Of a DNA stretch of 64,000 nucleotides, positions 36,444 through 45,227 are shown one piece after another; the stretch's first letter is position 1, and every line of letters begins with the position of its first letter. The notes beneath the pieces were generated by a model. That model saw only the letters and a list, made by a program, of their open reading frames with translations, ran no database searches and was not told where the DNA came from. The stretch is taken from the NCBI RefSeq assembly GCF_046197875.1, contig NZ_CP166991.1:1612001-1676000 (forward strand). The letters are read 5' to 3'. The translations under genes were made by a program, and so were the position numbers. The DNA comes from Methanobrevibacter_A acididurans (GTDB lineage: Archaea > Methanobacteriota > Methanobacteria > Methanobacteriales > Methanobacteriaceae).

Positions 36444-37313
36444 TTATGATTTTTTAGCTAAATTAATTAAATATTGACCATAATCTGTTTTTTTTAATGG
36501 TTCAGCTAATTTTAATAGTTTTTCTTTAGAAATATATCCTTTATTAAAAGCTATTTCTTCTAAACATGCAATATAAAGACTTTGTCTTTTTTGAATTGTT
36601 TCAATGAAATTTCCTGCTTCAAGTAAACCTATATGTGTACCTGTATCCAACCAAGCCATTCCCCTACCAAGTAATTCAACTTTTAATTCATTTTGATTTA
36701 AATAAGCTTCATTAATTGATGTTATTTCTACTTCACCCCTATCTGAAGGTTTAACTTTTTTAGCTATTTCAATAACATTATTATCATAAAAATAAAGCCC
36801 CGGAACAATATAATTAGATTTAGGATTTTTTGGCTTTTCTTCTACAGACAATACATTTCCTTTATCATCAAATTCAACTACACCAAATGCTTCTGGATTA
36901 TTAGTATAATAACCAAATATAACAGCACCTTCTTTTAATTTTGTAGCTTTTTCTAAAATTTCAGTTAATCTATGCCCATAAAAAACATTATCTCCTAAAA
37001 TTAAGCATACATTATCTTTGCCAATGAAATCTTCACCAATGATGAAAGCTTCTGCTAAACCTTTAGGTTGTGCTTGTTCTTTATATGTAAATGAAATTCC
37101 TAAATCAGAACCATCCCCTAAAAGATCTTTGTACATTGGTAAATCTCGGGGTGTTGAAATAATTAAAATTTCTTTTATTCCTGCTAACATCAAAACAGAA
37201 ATAGGATAATAAATCATTGGTTTGTCATATAATGGTAACAATTGTTTTGAAACCGCTTTAGTAATTGGATACAAACGAGTTCCTGATCCTCCAGCTAATA
37301 CTATTCCTTTCAT
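36444..37313 (-). CDS. rfbA: Glucose-1-phosphate thymidylyltransferase
   Basis: First enzyme of dTDP-rhamnose synthesis, joining dTTP and glucose 1-phosphate. A 289-aa nucleotidyltransferase with GIVLAGGSGTRLYPITKAVS, KQLLPLYDKPMIYYPISVLM, EQAQPKGLAEAF, LILGDNVFYG, SVEEKPKNPKSNYIVPGLYFYD, GRGMAWLDTGTH and ETIQKRQSLYIACLEEIA. This is the bacterial RmlA short form rather than the longer archaeal sugar-nucleotidyltransferases. AAGAGGTT precedes the ATG. Confidence 0.95.
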   Translation of the reverse strand: MKGIVLAGGSGTRLYPITKAVSKQLLPLYDKPMIYYPISVLMLAGIKEILIISTPRDLPMYKDLLGDGSDLGISFTYKEQAQPKGLAEAFIIGEDFIGKDNVCLILGDNVFYGHRLTEILEKATKLKEGAVIFGYYTNNPEAFGVVEFDDKGNVLSVEEKPKNPKSNYIVPGLYFYDNNVIEIAKKVKPSDRGEVEITSINEAYLNQNELKVELLGRGMAWLDTGTHIGLLEAGNFIETIQKRQSLYIACLEEIAFNKGYISKEKLLKLAEPLKKTDYGQYLINLAKKS

Positions 37314-37332
37314 TTTTAACCTCTTAAACTAT

Positions 37333-38169
37333 TTATAATTTTTTTATTTTATTAGCCCATTTAATTGCTTTTCTATTTTTAAACTCATCAATTTCATGAT
37401 TTAAATGATTTAATTCATCATTTTTTATTTTTAATTTCTGGTTTAATTGACTTATTGTTTCATTTTTTAATCTTAATTCTTGATCTAATTTACCTCGCAT
37501 TTCCCATTTTTCATCATAATTAAAATTATTTAATTCATTAAGAGAAAAATTTCTGGAGTGAGTATTATCTCCATAAACAACAATAATTTGTTCTTTTAAA
37601 AAATAGTTTCCAGCATCAAAAAAAGTTGGTTCTACTTCTTTATAAAATAATAATTGTTTTGAATCTAAACTTAATGGAAATGACTCATAATCAAAATAAA
37701 ATAAATGTTCTTCATACAATGGATTTTCTCTAAAAGGAACAGAAATAATTAGATATTTACATTTTGTTGATAATTTTTTAGCAATAAAGAACGGATCTTC
37801 AAAGTGTTCTAAAGTATGAGAAGTAATTATTACATCAAAATTTTTATCTATGTCGAAAATATCATCACATATAAAAGAAACTTTATGATTTTTATAATTG
37901 CTATTAGCTTTTTCTATTGCTGCCTGTGCGAAATCCACACCTATAACATTTGATTCTGGAAAATTTTCATGTAATAATTGGGATCCTTCACCCATTCCAC
38001 AACCCATATCACATAAAGAATAATTATATTTTTTTATTTCTCTTTTTAACCATTCGGGTAATCTTTCAATTAGAATTTGATAATGAAGAGCAGATTGTTC
38101 TGGGCCATGAGCTTCTTCCCAGTCAGTTTCAAATCTATGTTGCCAATAATTTTTATCATTCATATTCAT
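37333..38169 (-). CDS. SAM-dependent methyltransferase with C-terminal coiled coil
   Basis: A 278-aa class I methyltransferase. The SAM-binding motif LCDMGCGMGEGSQLLHE lies near residue 55, followed by NVIGVDFAQAAIEKANSNY, VSFICDDIFDI, and VIITSHTLEHFEDPFFIAKKL. The last 70 residues are an obvious coiled coil (RLKNETISQLNQKLKIKNDEL and onwards) ending in a basic helix. The ATG at 38169 follows GTGA; the longer frame from 38178 begins with that GTG. It lies between rfbD and rfbA, so methylation of rhamnose or of the glycan end is a reasonable guess. The coiled coil could set chain length as in WbdD-type terminators, but this is inference. Confidence 0.75.
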   Translation of the reverse strand: MNMNDKNYWQHRFETDWEEAHGPEQSALHYQILIERLPEWLKREIKKYNYSLCDMGCGMGEGSQLLHENFPESNVIGVDFAQAAIEKANSNYKNHKVSFICDDIFDIDKNFDVIITSHTLEHFEDPFFIAKKLSTKCKYLIISVPFRENPLYEEHLFYFDYESFPLSLDSKQLLFYKEVEPTFFDAGNYFLKEQIIVVYGDNTHSRNFSLNELNNFNYDEKWEMRGKLDQELRLKNETISQLNQKLKIKNDELNHLNHEIDEFKNRKAIKWANKIKKL

Positions 38170-38199
38170 AATTTTCACTTTTTTTATAAAAATTTAAAT

Positions 38200-39033
38200 T
38201 TAACAAGTTAATAAATATTCTTTTAATGCTTCTTTATAATCTCTTAAAGGTTTAAAACCCTGTTTAATCCATTTATCATTGTTTAAGACTGAATATTTTG
38301 GTCTTGGTGCAGGTCTTGGGAATTCTTCAGTTGTAACTGGTATTACTTTAACATTTTTATTTGTAAGCCTAAAAATTTCTTTTGAAAATTCATACCAAGA
38401 GCAACTACCGGAATTTGTTAAATGGTAAACACCATATTTATCTGTTTTAATAATTTCTGAAATTCCTTTAGCTAAATCATAAGTAAATGTTGGTGACCCT
38501 ATCTGATCATTTACAACAGTTATTTCATTATGGGATTTTGATAAATTTAACATTGTTTTAACAAAATTATTACCATCACAACCGTATAACCATGCTGTAC
38601 GTATAATAAAGTATTCATCAAGTATTTTTTGAATAAATTGTTCGCCCTCTAACTTAGTTTTTCCATAAGCTGTTTGAGGACCTAAATTATCATTTTCTTT
38701 AAGTGGTTCAGTTTTTTTACCATCGAAGACATAATCTGTACTAATATGTACTAATGGAATTTTTAAATCTTTACAAACATTAGCTAAATTTTTAGGACCT
38801 AATGCATTCACTTTATAAGCTTCTTCATAATTTGTTTCACAATCATCAACATTAGTATAAGCTGCAGAATTTATCAAAATATCTGGTTTCATTTCATTAA
38901 TTGTTTCACTAACTAAATTTTTATTTGTAATATCTAAATTTTTAGAGTTACATAATATTAATTCATGATTTTTCAAAGTCCTTTGTAAATCATGACCTAA
39001 CATTCCACTTGCACCAGTAATTAATATTCTCAT
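38200..39033 (-). CDS. rfbD: dTDP-4-dehydrorhamnose reductase
   Basis: Last enzyme of dTDP-L-rhamnose synthesis. A 277-aa short-chain dehydrogenase with RILITGASGMLGHDLQRTL, INSAAYTNVDDCETNYEEAY, VNALGPKNLA, HISTDYVFDGKK, YGKTKLEGEQF (Tyr-x3-Lys), RTAWLYGCDGNNFVKTML, VNDQIGSPTFTYDLA and RPKYSVLNNDK. AGAAGGTTTTTC precedes the ATG. It is the first gene of the whole minus-strand envelope locus. The 270 bp to the divergent wecC should hold the main promoter, though I cannot single out one TATA box in such AT-rich DNA. Confidence 0.95.
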   Translation of the reverse strand: MRILITGASGMLGHDLQRTLKNHELILCNSKNLDITNKNLVSETINEMKPDILINSAAYTNVDDCETNYEEAYKVNALGPKNLANVCKDLKIPLVHISTDYVFDGKKTEPLKENDNLGPQTAYGKTKLEGEQFIQKILDEYFIIRTAWLYGCDGNNFVKTMLNLSKSHNEITVVNDQIGSPTFTYDLAKGISEIIKTDKYGVYHLTNSGSCSWYEFSKEIFRLTNKNVKVIPVTTEEFPRPAPRPKYSVLNNDKWIKQGFKPLRDYKEALKEYLLTC

Positions 39034-39302
39034 GAAAAACCTTCTAAATTTTATTACTTTTTTTAAAATTTTTCTATAATTATATTAATACAATTTATTA
39101 TATTAATATTGTATAAATTTTGCTCAAATAATAATGTTAAAATTGATAAATTAAATAATTTAAAATTATATAGTTTTTTAAATTTTAAGAAAAAAAGTAA
39201 TTGAATAAATATATTTATTAATAAATTAAATATTTAATTAATTTAAAATAATCTTTTTAATCTAAATTAAAAAACAAATAAATTTAATAGCTGGTAGTGA
39301 AA

Positions 39303-40547
39303 ATGAAAATTTGTATAATAGGACAAGGTTATATCGGACTTCCAACTGCTGCTCTTTTTGCTAAAAATGGATGTAATGTTTTAGGAGTAGATATTGATGA
39401 AGGAATTGTTAATAATCTGAATAAAGGTAAAATACATATAGAGGAACCTGGAATTGGAGACATAATAAAGAAAGCTGTTGAAAAAAATGTTTATCATGCC
39501 TCAATGAACCCTGAAAAATCCGATGTTTTCATAATTACTGTTCCTACCCCGTATATAAAAGAGAATTATAGTTGTGATTTAAGTTATGTTATAGCTGCAT
39601 GTAATGAAATTTTAGACTATGTTGAAAAGGGTAATACAATTATTGTAGAATCAACTATTGCACCTATGTCAACAGATAATATTATAAAACCAATGTTTGA
39701 GGATAAAGGATTTATTATTGGAGAAGATATTTATTTAGCACATTGCCCTGAAAGAGTTCTTCCTGGACAAATTATAAACGAATTAATCAATAATGATAGA
39801 ATTGTAGGTGGAATAACCCCATTGTGTAGTGACAAAGCAGCAGAAGTATACTCAATTTTTGTTAAAGGGAATATAATGAAAACAGAAGCAAAAACTGCTG
39901 AATTATCAAAATGTATGGAAAACACTTTTAGAGATGTTAATATAGCATTAGCTAACGAGTTAGCTAAAATTAGTGCTGAAATAGGTGTTAATGCATTAGA
40001 TGTTATAAAATTAGCAAACAAACATCCGAGAGTGAATATTCATTCCCCTGGACCAGGAGTAGGAGGGCACTGTTTAGCAATTGATCCTTATTTTATTTAT
40101 GCTTTAGCTCCAGATACAGCTAAAATAATTAAACTAGCTAGAGATACTAATAAAAGTATGCCTTCTTTTGTTTCTGAATATGTTGAAAAAATTTTAGATA
40201 CTGAAAAAGATGCAAAAATTGCTATTTTAGGAGTTTCTTATAAAGGAAATACTGGTGATACAAGAGAAAGTCCGGCTTTTGAGATTATTAATTTTTTAAA
40301 AAATAAATATACTTTATCAATTCATGACCCCCATGTGGAAAATGATAATTTTGAAAGTTTTGAAGAGGCTACAAAAGATGCTTCACTCTGTTTAATTTTA
40401 TCAGATCATGATCAATTCAAAAACTTAGATTACGATTATATTTTTAAGAATATGAAAAATCCTATAATATTTGATACAAAAAACATTATTGAAGATGTTC
40501 CTAATAATATAACTCTTTATAATTTTGGTAATTTATATAAAATTTAA
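39303..40547 (+). CDS. wecC: UDP-N-acetyl-hexosamine 6-dehydrogenase (WecC type)
   Basis: Oxidises C6 of a UDP-HexNAc (UDP-ManNAc in characterised relatives) to the uronic acid with two NAD+. The protein is 414 aa. It has an NAD motif ICIIGQGYIGLPTAALFA, TVPTPY, ESTIAPMST, LAHCPERVLPG, the central KCMENTFRDVNIALANELA helix, GVGGHCLAIDPYF with the catalytic cysteine, and C-terminal AILGVSYKGNTGDTRESPA. The ATG at 39303 has GGTAGTGA just upstream; an in-frame GTG at 39297 lies inside that site. It diverges from the rhamnose genes and precedes leuC by 30 bp. In a pseudomurein organism it could supply the N-acetyltalosaminuronic acid precursor. Confidence 0.9.
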   Translation: MKICIIGQGYIGLPTAALFAKNGCNVLGVDIDEGIVNNLNKGKIHIEEPGIGDIIKKAVEKNVYHASMNPEKSDVFIITVPTPYIKENYSCDLSYVIAACNEILDYVEKGNTIIVESTIAPMSTDNIIKPMFEDKGFIIGEDIYLAHCPERVLPGQIINELINNDRIVGGITPLCSDKAAEVYSIFVKGNIMKTEAKTAELSKCMENTFRDVNIALANELAKISAEIGVNALDVIKLANKHPRVNIHSPGPGVGGHCLAIDPYFIYALAPDTAKIIKLARDTNKSMPSFVSEYVEKILDTEKDAKIAILGVSYKGNTGDTRESPAFEIINFLKNKYTLSIHDPHVENDNFESFEEATKDASLCLILSDHDQFKNLDYDYIFKNMKNPIIFDTKNIIEDVPNNITLYNFGNLYKI

Positions 40548-40577
40548 TTGAAATTGAATTTAATGGAGAGTTAATTT

Positions 40578-41825
40578 ATGTCTATGACAATGTCTGAAAA
40601 AATTCTAGCTAAAGCATCACAAAAAAATAGAGTAGATGCTGGCGAAATTGTAATTGCTGATATAGATATAGCTATGATGCATGATTTAACTGGACCTTTA
40701 GCTATTGAATCTTTTAATAAAATTGGAACTGAAAAAGTTTGGGATAATAATAAGGTAGTAATTCCATTTGATCATCAAGTACCAGCAGACTCTTTGACTT
40801 CTGCTAATAACCACATTCTAATGAGAGAATTTGTAAAAAAACAAAATATTGAAAATTTTTATGATGTAAATGAAGGAGTTTGTCACCAAATCCTTCCAGA
40901 ATTCGGTCATGTTGTACCTGGAGAAATTATTGTTGGAGCCGACTCCCATACTTGTACTCATGGGGCTTTTGGGGCTTTTTCAACAGGGATTGGGTCTACA
41001 GATATGGCAATGGTATTATCAACAGGAAAATTATGGTTTAAAGTTCCAGAAACAATACAATTCAATATTGAAGGAACACTGAAAGATAATGTGTGTTCTA
41101 AAGATGTTATTTTAAAAATAATTGGAGATATTGGGGCTGATGGTGCAACATATAAATCTTGTGAATTTTCAGGACCCACAATTAAAGATATGAGTATGTC
41201 TGATAGAATGGTTTTATCAAATATGGCTGTCGAAATGGGAGGGAAAACTGGATTAATAGAACCTGATGAAAAAACCATTAATTATGTTAAAAAACATTCT
41301 AATAAAAATTTTAGAACATATAAAACAGATAATGATGCATCTTCTTTAAAAGTTATAGATTTTGAAGTTAATAATCTTGAACCTCAAGTTGCTTGTCCAA
41401 ATAACGTAGATAATGTTAAACCAGTGAGTGAAATTGATGTTGAATTAGATCAAGTATTTTTAGGATCCTGCACAAATGGAAGAATTTCAGACTTGAGAGA
41501 TGCCGCAAAAATTTTAAAAGGGAAAAAAGTTGCAAAAAATACCAGAATGTTAATTTATCCTGCTTCAAGAGAAACTTATTCCAAAGCATTGGACGAAGGA
41601 TTAATAAAAATATTCATTGAAGCAAATGCTCTTGTAATGAATCCATGTTGTGGTCCTTGTTTAGGAGGACATACTGGATTAATTGGGCCTGAAGAAATAA
41701 GTCTCAGTACATCGAATAGAAATTTTAAGGGACGTCAAGGTAGTCCAGAAGGTAAAGTTTATTTATGTTCACCTGCTACTGCTGCAGCATCAGCGATTGA
41801 AGGACGAATAACTAAACCTGAATAG
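40578..41825 (+). CDS. leuC: 3-Isopropylmalate dehydratase large subunit
   Basis: Aconitase-family large subunit (415 aa) that with LeuD isomerises isopropylmalate in leucine synthesis. It opens MSMTMSEKILAKASQKNRVDA, like methanogen IPM isomerases. It shows FDHQVPADS, ADSHTCTHGAFGAF, and cluster cysteines in FLGSCTNGR and in CCGPCLGGHTG. Methanogens carry two such enzymes, the other being homoaconitase for coenzyme B; the partner gene's loop (see leuD) favours the leucine enzyme here. TGGAGAG precedes the ATG. It is 30 bp after wecC and 15 bp before leuD. Confidence 0.85.
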   Translation: MSMTMSEKILAKASQKNRVDAGEIVIADIDIAMMHDLTGPLAIESFNKIGTEKVWDNNKVVIPFDHQVPADSLTSANNHILMREFVKKQNIENFYDVNEGVCHQILPEFGHVVPGEIIVGADSHTCTHGAFGAFSTGIGSTDMAMVLSTGKLWFKVPETIQFNIEGTLKDNVCSKDVILKIIGDIGADGATYKSCEFSGPTIKDMSMSDRMVLSNMAVEMGGKTGLIEPDEKTINYVKKHSNKNFRTYKTDNDASSLKVIDFEVNNLEPQVACPNNVDNVKPVSEIDVELDQVFLGSCTNGRISDLRDAAKILKGKKVAKNTRMLIYPASRETYSKALDEGLIKIFIEANALVMNPCCGPCLGGHTGLIGPEEISLSTSNRNFKGRQGSPEGKVYLCSPATAAASAIEGRITKPE

Positions 41826-41840
41826 GTAGGAAAAGATATT

Positions 41841-42326
41841 ATGAAAGGAAAAGTTTGGAAATTTGGAAATGATATTGATACTGATATAATTCTTCCTGGA
41901 AGATATTTGATATATACAGATGAAGAAACTTTGTCTAAACATTGTATGGAAGGTATATATCCAAATTTTAAAGATAAAGTTAATAAAGGGGACTTTATTG
42001 TTGCTGGAAAAAATTTTGGATGTGGTTCATCCAGAGAACACGCTCCTATAGCTATTAAAAATTCTGGTATTAATGCCATAATTGCAGAATCTTTTGCAAG
42101 AATATTTTATAGAAATTCAATTAATATTGGATTACCTCTTCTTGAAACTCCTAATATAAGTGGACATATAGAAGAGGGAGAAGAATTAGAGATAGATTTA
42201 AAAGATGGATTAATAATTACAGAATCTGGAAAAACTTTTAAATTTAAGAAATTGCCTCCTTTTATGTTAAATATCCTTAAAAATAATGGTTTGATTAATT
42301 ATCTTAAAAATCAAAACCAAATTTAA
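41841..42326 (+). CDS. leuD: 3-Isopropylmalate dehydratase small subunit
   Basis: Swivelling small subunit, 161 aa, opening MKGKVWKFGNDIDTDIILPG. It carries GCGSSREHAPIAIK and SFARIFYRNSINIGLPL. In methanogens the loop just after GRYL tells the two paralogues apart: published work on the M. jannaschii proteins assigns R-T there to homoaconitase and V-Y to isopropylmalate isomerase. Here it reads YLIY, so hydrophobic substrates are expected. GTAGGA precedes the ATG. Confidence 0.87.
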   Translation: MKGKVWKFGNDIDTDIILPGRYLIYTDEETLSKHCMEGIYPNFKDKVNKGDFIVAGKNFGCGSSREHAPIAIKNSGINAIIAESFARIFYRNSINIGLPLLETPNISGHIEEGEELEIDLKDGLIITESGKTFKFKKLPPFMLNILKNNGLINYLKNQNQI

Positions 42327-42432
42327 TTTTTTTACTGATTTTAAAATAAAAATTAAAAATTTTAAAATATTTACTTTTAATATAAATTTACATAAATTAA
42401 GAAAACTTTAAAAAATTACTTTAGGTGAATAT

Positions 42433-43440
42433 ATGTATAATATTACTGTAATTCCTGGAGATGGAATAGGAAAAGAAGTTATGAAAGCAACATTATCTGT
42501 TTTAGATGCTTTAAATTTAAATTTAAATTATACTTTTGCTGAAGCAGGTGATGAATGTTTAGAAATAAATGGAGAAGCATTACCTGAAAAAACAATCCAA
42601 TTATGTAAAAAATCTGATGCTTGTTTATTTGGAGCCGCTGGAGAAACTGCAGCAGATGTTATAGTTAAATTAAGACATGAAATGGAATTATTCGCTAATT
42701 TACGTCCAGTGAAATCATATCCTGGGACAAATGCGCTTTTTAATGATATAGATTTTATGATTGTTAGAGAAAATACTGAGGGATTATATAAACAAGATGA
42801 AGAAAAATATACTGAAAATGGAGCAGAAGCAAAAAGAATAATCACCAGACAGGCTGAATCAAGAATTTGTGATTATGCATTCAAATATGCGGTAAAACAT
42901 GGGAAAAGTAAAGTTACTGGTGTTCATAAAGCTAATGTTTTAAAAAAAACAGATGGCTTGTTTAAAAAAATTTTTTATGAAACTGCTGAAAATTATAAAA
43001 ATAAAGGTATTGATGCAGAAGATTTTTATGTTGATGCAACAGCAATGTATCTTATTACCCAACCAAAAACGTTTGAAGTTTTAGTAACAACTAATCTTTT
43101 TGGAGACATATTATCTGATGAAGGTGCTGGTCTTGTAGGAGGATTAGGGCTTATTCCTTCAGCAAATATCGGTGAAAATGGGGCGCTTTTTGAACCTGTG
43201 CATGGGTCCGCGCCAGATATTGCGGGAAAAGGAATAGCTAACCCTTTAGCAATGATGCTTTCTGCAGTAATGATGCTTAACTATTTAGGGGAAACTGAAG
43301 AAGCTGAAAATTTAGATAAAAGTATTTTAAAAGTTTTAAAAGAAAGTAAAAATTTAACTCCAGATTTAAATGGAAATTCAACAACTGATGAGATGGCTGA
43401 AGCAGTTAAAATAGAATTATTAAAATTTAATAAATCTTAA
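42433..43440 (+). CDS. leuB: 3-Isopropylmalate dehydrogenase (LeuB/AksF family)
   Basis: A 335-aa beta-decarboxylating dehydrogenase with ITVIPGDGIGKEVMKATL, LFGAAGETAADVIVKLRHEMELFANLRPVKS, IVRENTEGLYKQ, KANVLKKTDGLF, TNLFGDILSDEGAGLVGGLGLIPSANIG and FEPVHGSAPDIAGKGIANP. It fits the methanogen LeuB group, but the closely related AksF (homoisocitrate dehydrogenase for coenzyme B) cannot be excluded from sequence alone. Position after leuCD supports leucine synthesis. AGGTGAATAT precedes the ATG. A 106-bp gap from leuD may hold a separate promoter. Confidence 0.83.
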   Translation: MYNITVIPGDGIGKEVMKATLSVLDALNLNLNYTFAEAGDECLEINGEALPEKTIQLCKKSDACLFGAAGETAADVIVKLRHEMELFANLRPVKSYPGTNALFNDIDFMIVRENTEGLYKQDEEKYTENGAEAKRIITRQAESRICDYAFKYAVKHGKSKVTGVHKANVLKKTDGLFKKIFYETAENYKNKGIDAEDFYVDATAMYLITQPKTFEVLVTTNLFGDILSDEGAGLVGGLGLIPSANIGENGALFEPVHGSAPDIAGKGIANPLAMMLSAVMMLNYLGETEEAENLDKSILKVLKESKNLTPDLNGNSTTDEMAEAVKIELLKFNKS

Positions 43441-43603
43441 AATATATGGAACACAACCAAATTTTTGAAATGGAAAAAATTAGCTTATATTAATCATTGA
43501 AATTTTTTTAAAAAGTTTTTAGATAAAAAAAATTAGAGTATAAATTTGATAATTTCTTATTTTTTAGTTAATATTATAAATAAAATTAATTAAAAATATA
43601 AGA

Positions 43604-43614
43604 TATATTTATAT
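43604..43614 (+). promoter_or_regulatory. TATA box before the small membrane protein and ribH
   Basis: ATATTTATATG lies about 70 bp before the GAGGAG site of the small ORF at 43678. A short hairpin (AAAAGAA / TTCTTTT) follows in the predicted leader. Confidence 0.4.
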
Positions 43615-43677
43615 GTGAATTTTTTTAAAAGAAGTTTTTCTTTTAGTATTATTTTAACAAAATTTGAGGAGATAATT

Positions 43678-43764
43678 ATGGATAGGATGAAAATTATTGC
43701 ATTATTTATTATATTAATTATGGTAATCAGTGGTGTAGCGGGATTCTTATTAATGTTAGCATGA
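43678..43764 (+). CDS. 28-residue single-span membrane protein
   Basis: A small ORF preceded by a very strong ribosome binding site, GAGGAGATAATT, directly before the ATG. The product is 28 residues, starts MDRMKI, and then is one continuous hydrophobic helix ending FLLMLA, so it should span the membrane once. The stop codon is followed 34 bp later by ribH with its own GGAGG site. I do not recognise the family. The quality of the start signal and the TATA box upstream argue that it is translated; possible jobs are partner of a membrane complex or a leader for ribH, neither shown. Confidence 0.6.
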   Translation: MDRMKIIALFIILIMVISGVAGFLLMLA

Positions 43765-43797
43765 GTAAATTAATTTAAATGATTGGAGGAAAAAATT

Positions 43798-44214
43798 ATG
43801 GCAAAATATAATATTGGTGCAGTTGTTGCTGAATTTAATTTTGATTTAACTAAAATGATGTTAGACTTAGCTAAAGAAGAAGCTAAAGTTCTTAATGCTG
43901 AAATAACAAAGGTAATTATAGTTCCTGGTGTTTTTGATATGCCTTTAGCTATTAAAAAATTATTAGAAAAAGATGATATTAATGCAGTTATTACATTAGG
44001 TGCTGTAATTGAAGGGGCAACAAATCATGATCAAATTGTTGCACAACAAGCATCTCGTAAAATAACTGATTTATCTTTAGATTATAATAAGCCTGTAGCT
44101 TTAGGTATTAGTGGCCCAGGTATGACTAGATTAGATGCACATAAACGTATAGATTATGGTAAAAAAGCTGTAGAAGCTGCAGTTAAGATGTGTATGAGAT
44201 TAGAAGAAATATAA
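43798..44214 (+). CDS. ribH: 6,7-Dimethyl-8-ribityllumazine synthase
   Basis: Makes the lumazine precursor of riboflavin, needed for FAD and F420-linked deazaflavin supply. The protein is 138 aa, typical of archaeal RibH. Visible are GAVVAEFNFDLTKMM, VPGVFDMPLAIKKLL, ITLGAVIEGATNHDQIVAQQA with the catalytic His, and LGISGPGMTRLDAHKRIDYGKKAVEAAV. TTGGAGGAAAAAATT precedes the ATG at 43798; the frame is open for five more codons upstream, but those include the ribosome binding site. Confidence 0.93.
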   Translation: MAKYNIGAVVAEFNFDLTKMMLDLAKEEAKVLNAEITKVIIVPGVFDMPLAIKKLLEKDDINAVITLGAVIEGATNHDQIVAQQASRKITDLSLDYNKPVALGISGPGMTRLDAHKRIDYGKKAVEAAVKMCMRLEEI

Positions 44215-44263
44215 ATTTAATTAATAATATTTTTTATTTATTTAACATTATTAGAATGATATT

Positions 44264-45199
44264 ATGGAAATTTTAAAACCTAATGATTTAAAGAAAAAAT
44301 TCAATGATCCATGGGTAGCGCCATATGAAAAAGAAATAACTATGGTAGATGGAAATACTGTTGAACTTGTTGAATTTCACCCCTGTGTATCTGGTTCCCA
44401 TTGGTTAATGCACCAGTACAAAAACAGTAGTGAATTAATTACTAATGCTTATAGAGATGGAAATAGACATGTTTTCACTTGTAAAGTTGGAAAAAAACCT
44501 ATTAATTTAAAAGCTAGTTTTAATGCTGCAGGTATTGAAGAAGTTAGTGTTAAGGGTAATGAAGTAAAAATTGTTCATACTGGACTTGCTGGTGCTGGTG
44601 TTGGAGCTGCTATGTGCAGAGGTATGGGTGATGGAGTTAAAAGAGTTGAATTAATTGAAATTGGTGGTGGATCCAAAATTGGAAAAGCTGCTGTTATAAC
44701 TCCTAAAATGGAAAAAATTGTTATTGGTATCGATGATACTGATACTAAGGATTCTGGAGCAACCTGGACAATGGCACATAATGTTGGGATGGAACTTAAA
44801 AAAGAAGGTTTTGAATATTTAGATCATATTATTGTTCAATTATATCCAAATAATCCACATAAAACTCAAAATTGTGTTTCTATTGCATTAACTTTTGCTG
44901 TTTTACCAGAGAATAAAGAAAAATTAATTAATAGAGTAATAGAAATTCTTAAAAGAGATACTTTATCAGATAAAACAGCTATAGCCGTATTAGAAGGTTT
45001 AAAAATACCTAAAAAATTAAGAGAATATGCTATAAAGACTAAAAAAGGAATGATGGACATACAAACAGCCGAAAATGTAGCTAAAAAATTAAACATTTCA
45101 TTAATTAGTGTTACTGGTGATCAAGGAAAAATAGGAGCTTTAGCTGCTTTAGGCCTCTATAATGACCATGAAGAAGCAGTTAAAGTATATAAAGATTAA
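44264..45199 (+). CDS. Methanogenesis marker protein 11
   Basis: A 311-aa protein that matches my recollection of the methanogenesis marker 11 family, found in methanogens and with no proven function. The N-terminal half has VEFHPCVSGSHWLMHQY and a Gly-rich TGLAGAGVGAAMCRGMGDGV. The second half begins KIVIGIDDTDTKDSGATWTMAHNV, a motif like that in TiaS, which modifies tRNA-Ile with agmatine, and VQLYPNNPHKTQNCVSIAL. No ribosome binding site is evident, so it may be leaderless or coupled. It sits 49 bp after ribH and ends at a bidirectional terminator. Confidence 0.78.
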   Translation: MEILKPNDLKKKFNDPWVAPYEKEITMVDGNTVELVEFHPCVSGSHWLMHQYKNSSELITNAYRDGNRHVFTCKVGKKPINLKASFNAAGIEEVSVKGNEVKIVHTGLAGAGVGAAMCRGMGDGVKRVELIEIGGGSKIGKAAVITPKMEKIVIGIDDTDTKDSGATWTMAHNVGMELKKEGFEYLDHIIVQLYPNNPHKTQNCVSIALTFAVLPENKEKLINRVIEILKRDTLSDKTAIAVLEGLKIPKKLREYAIKTKKGMMDIQTAENVAKKLNISLISVTGDQGKIGALAALGLYNDHEEAVKVYKD

Positions 45200-45227
45200 T
45201 TTTTTACTATTTTTTAATATTATATTA

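Noticed and set aside
40578..42326. Homoaconitase (coenzyme B pathway) as the identity of the large/small subunit pair
   Set aside because: The large subunit start and the YLIY loop of the small subunit fit isopropylmalate isomerase better, and leuB follows.
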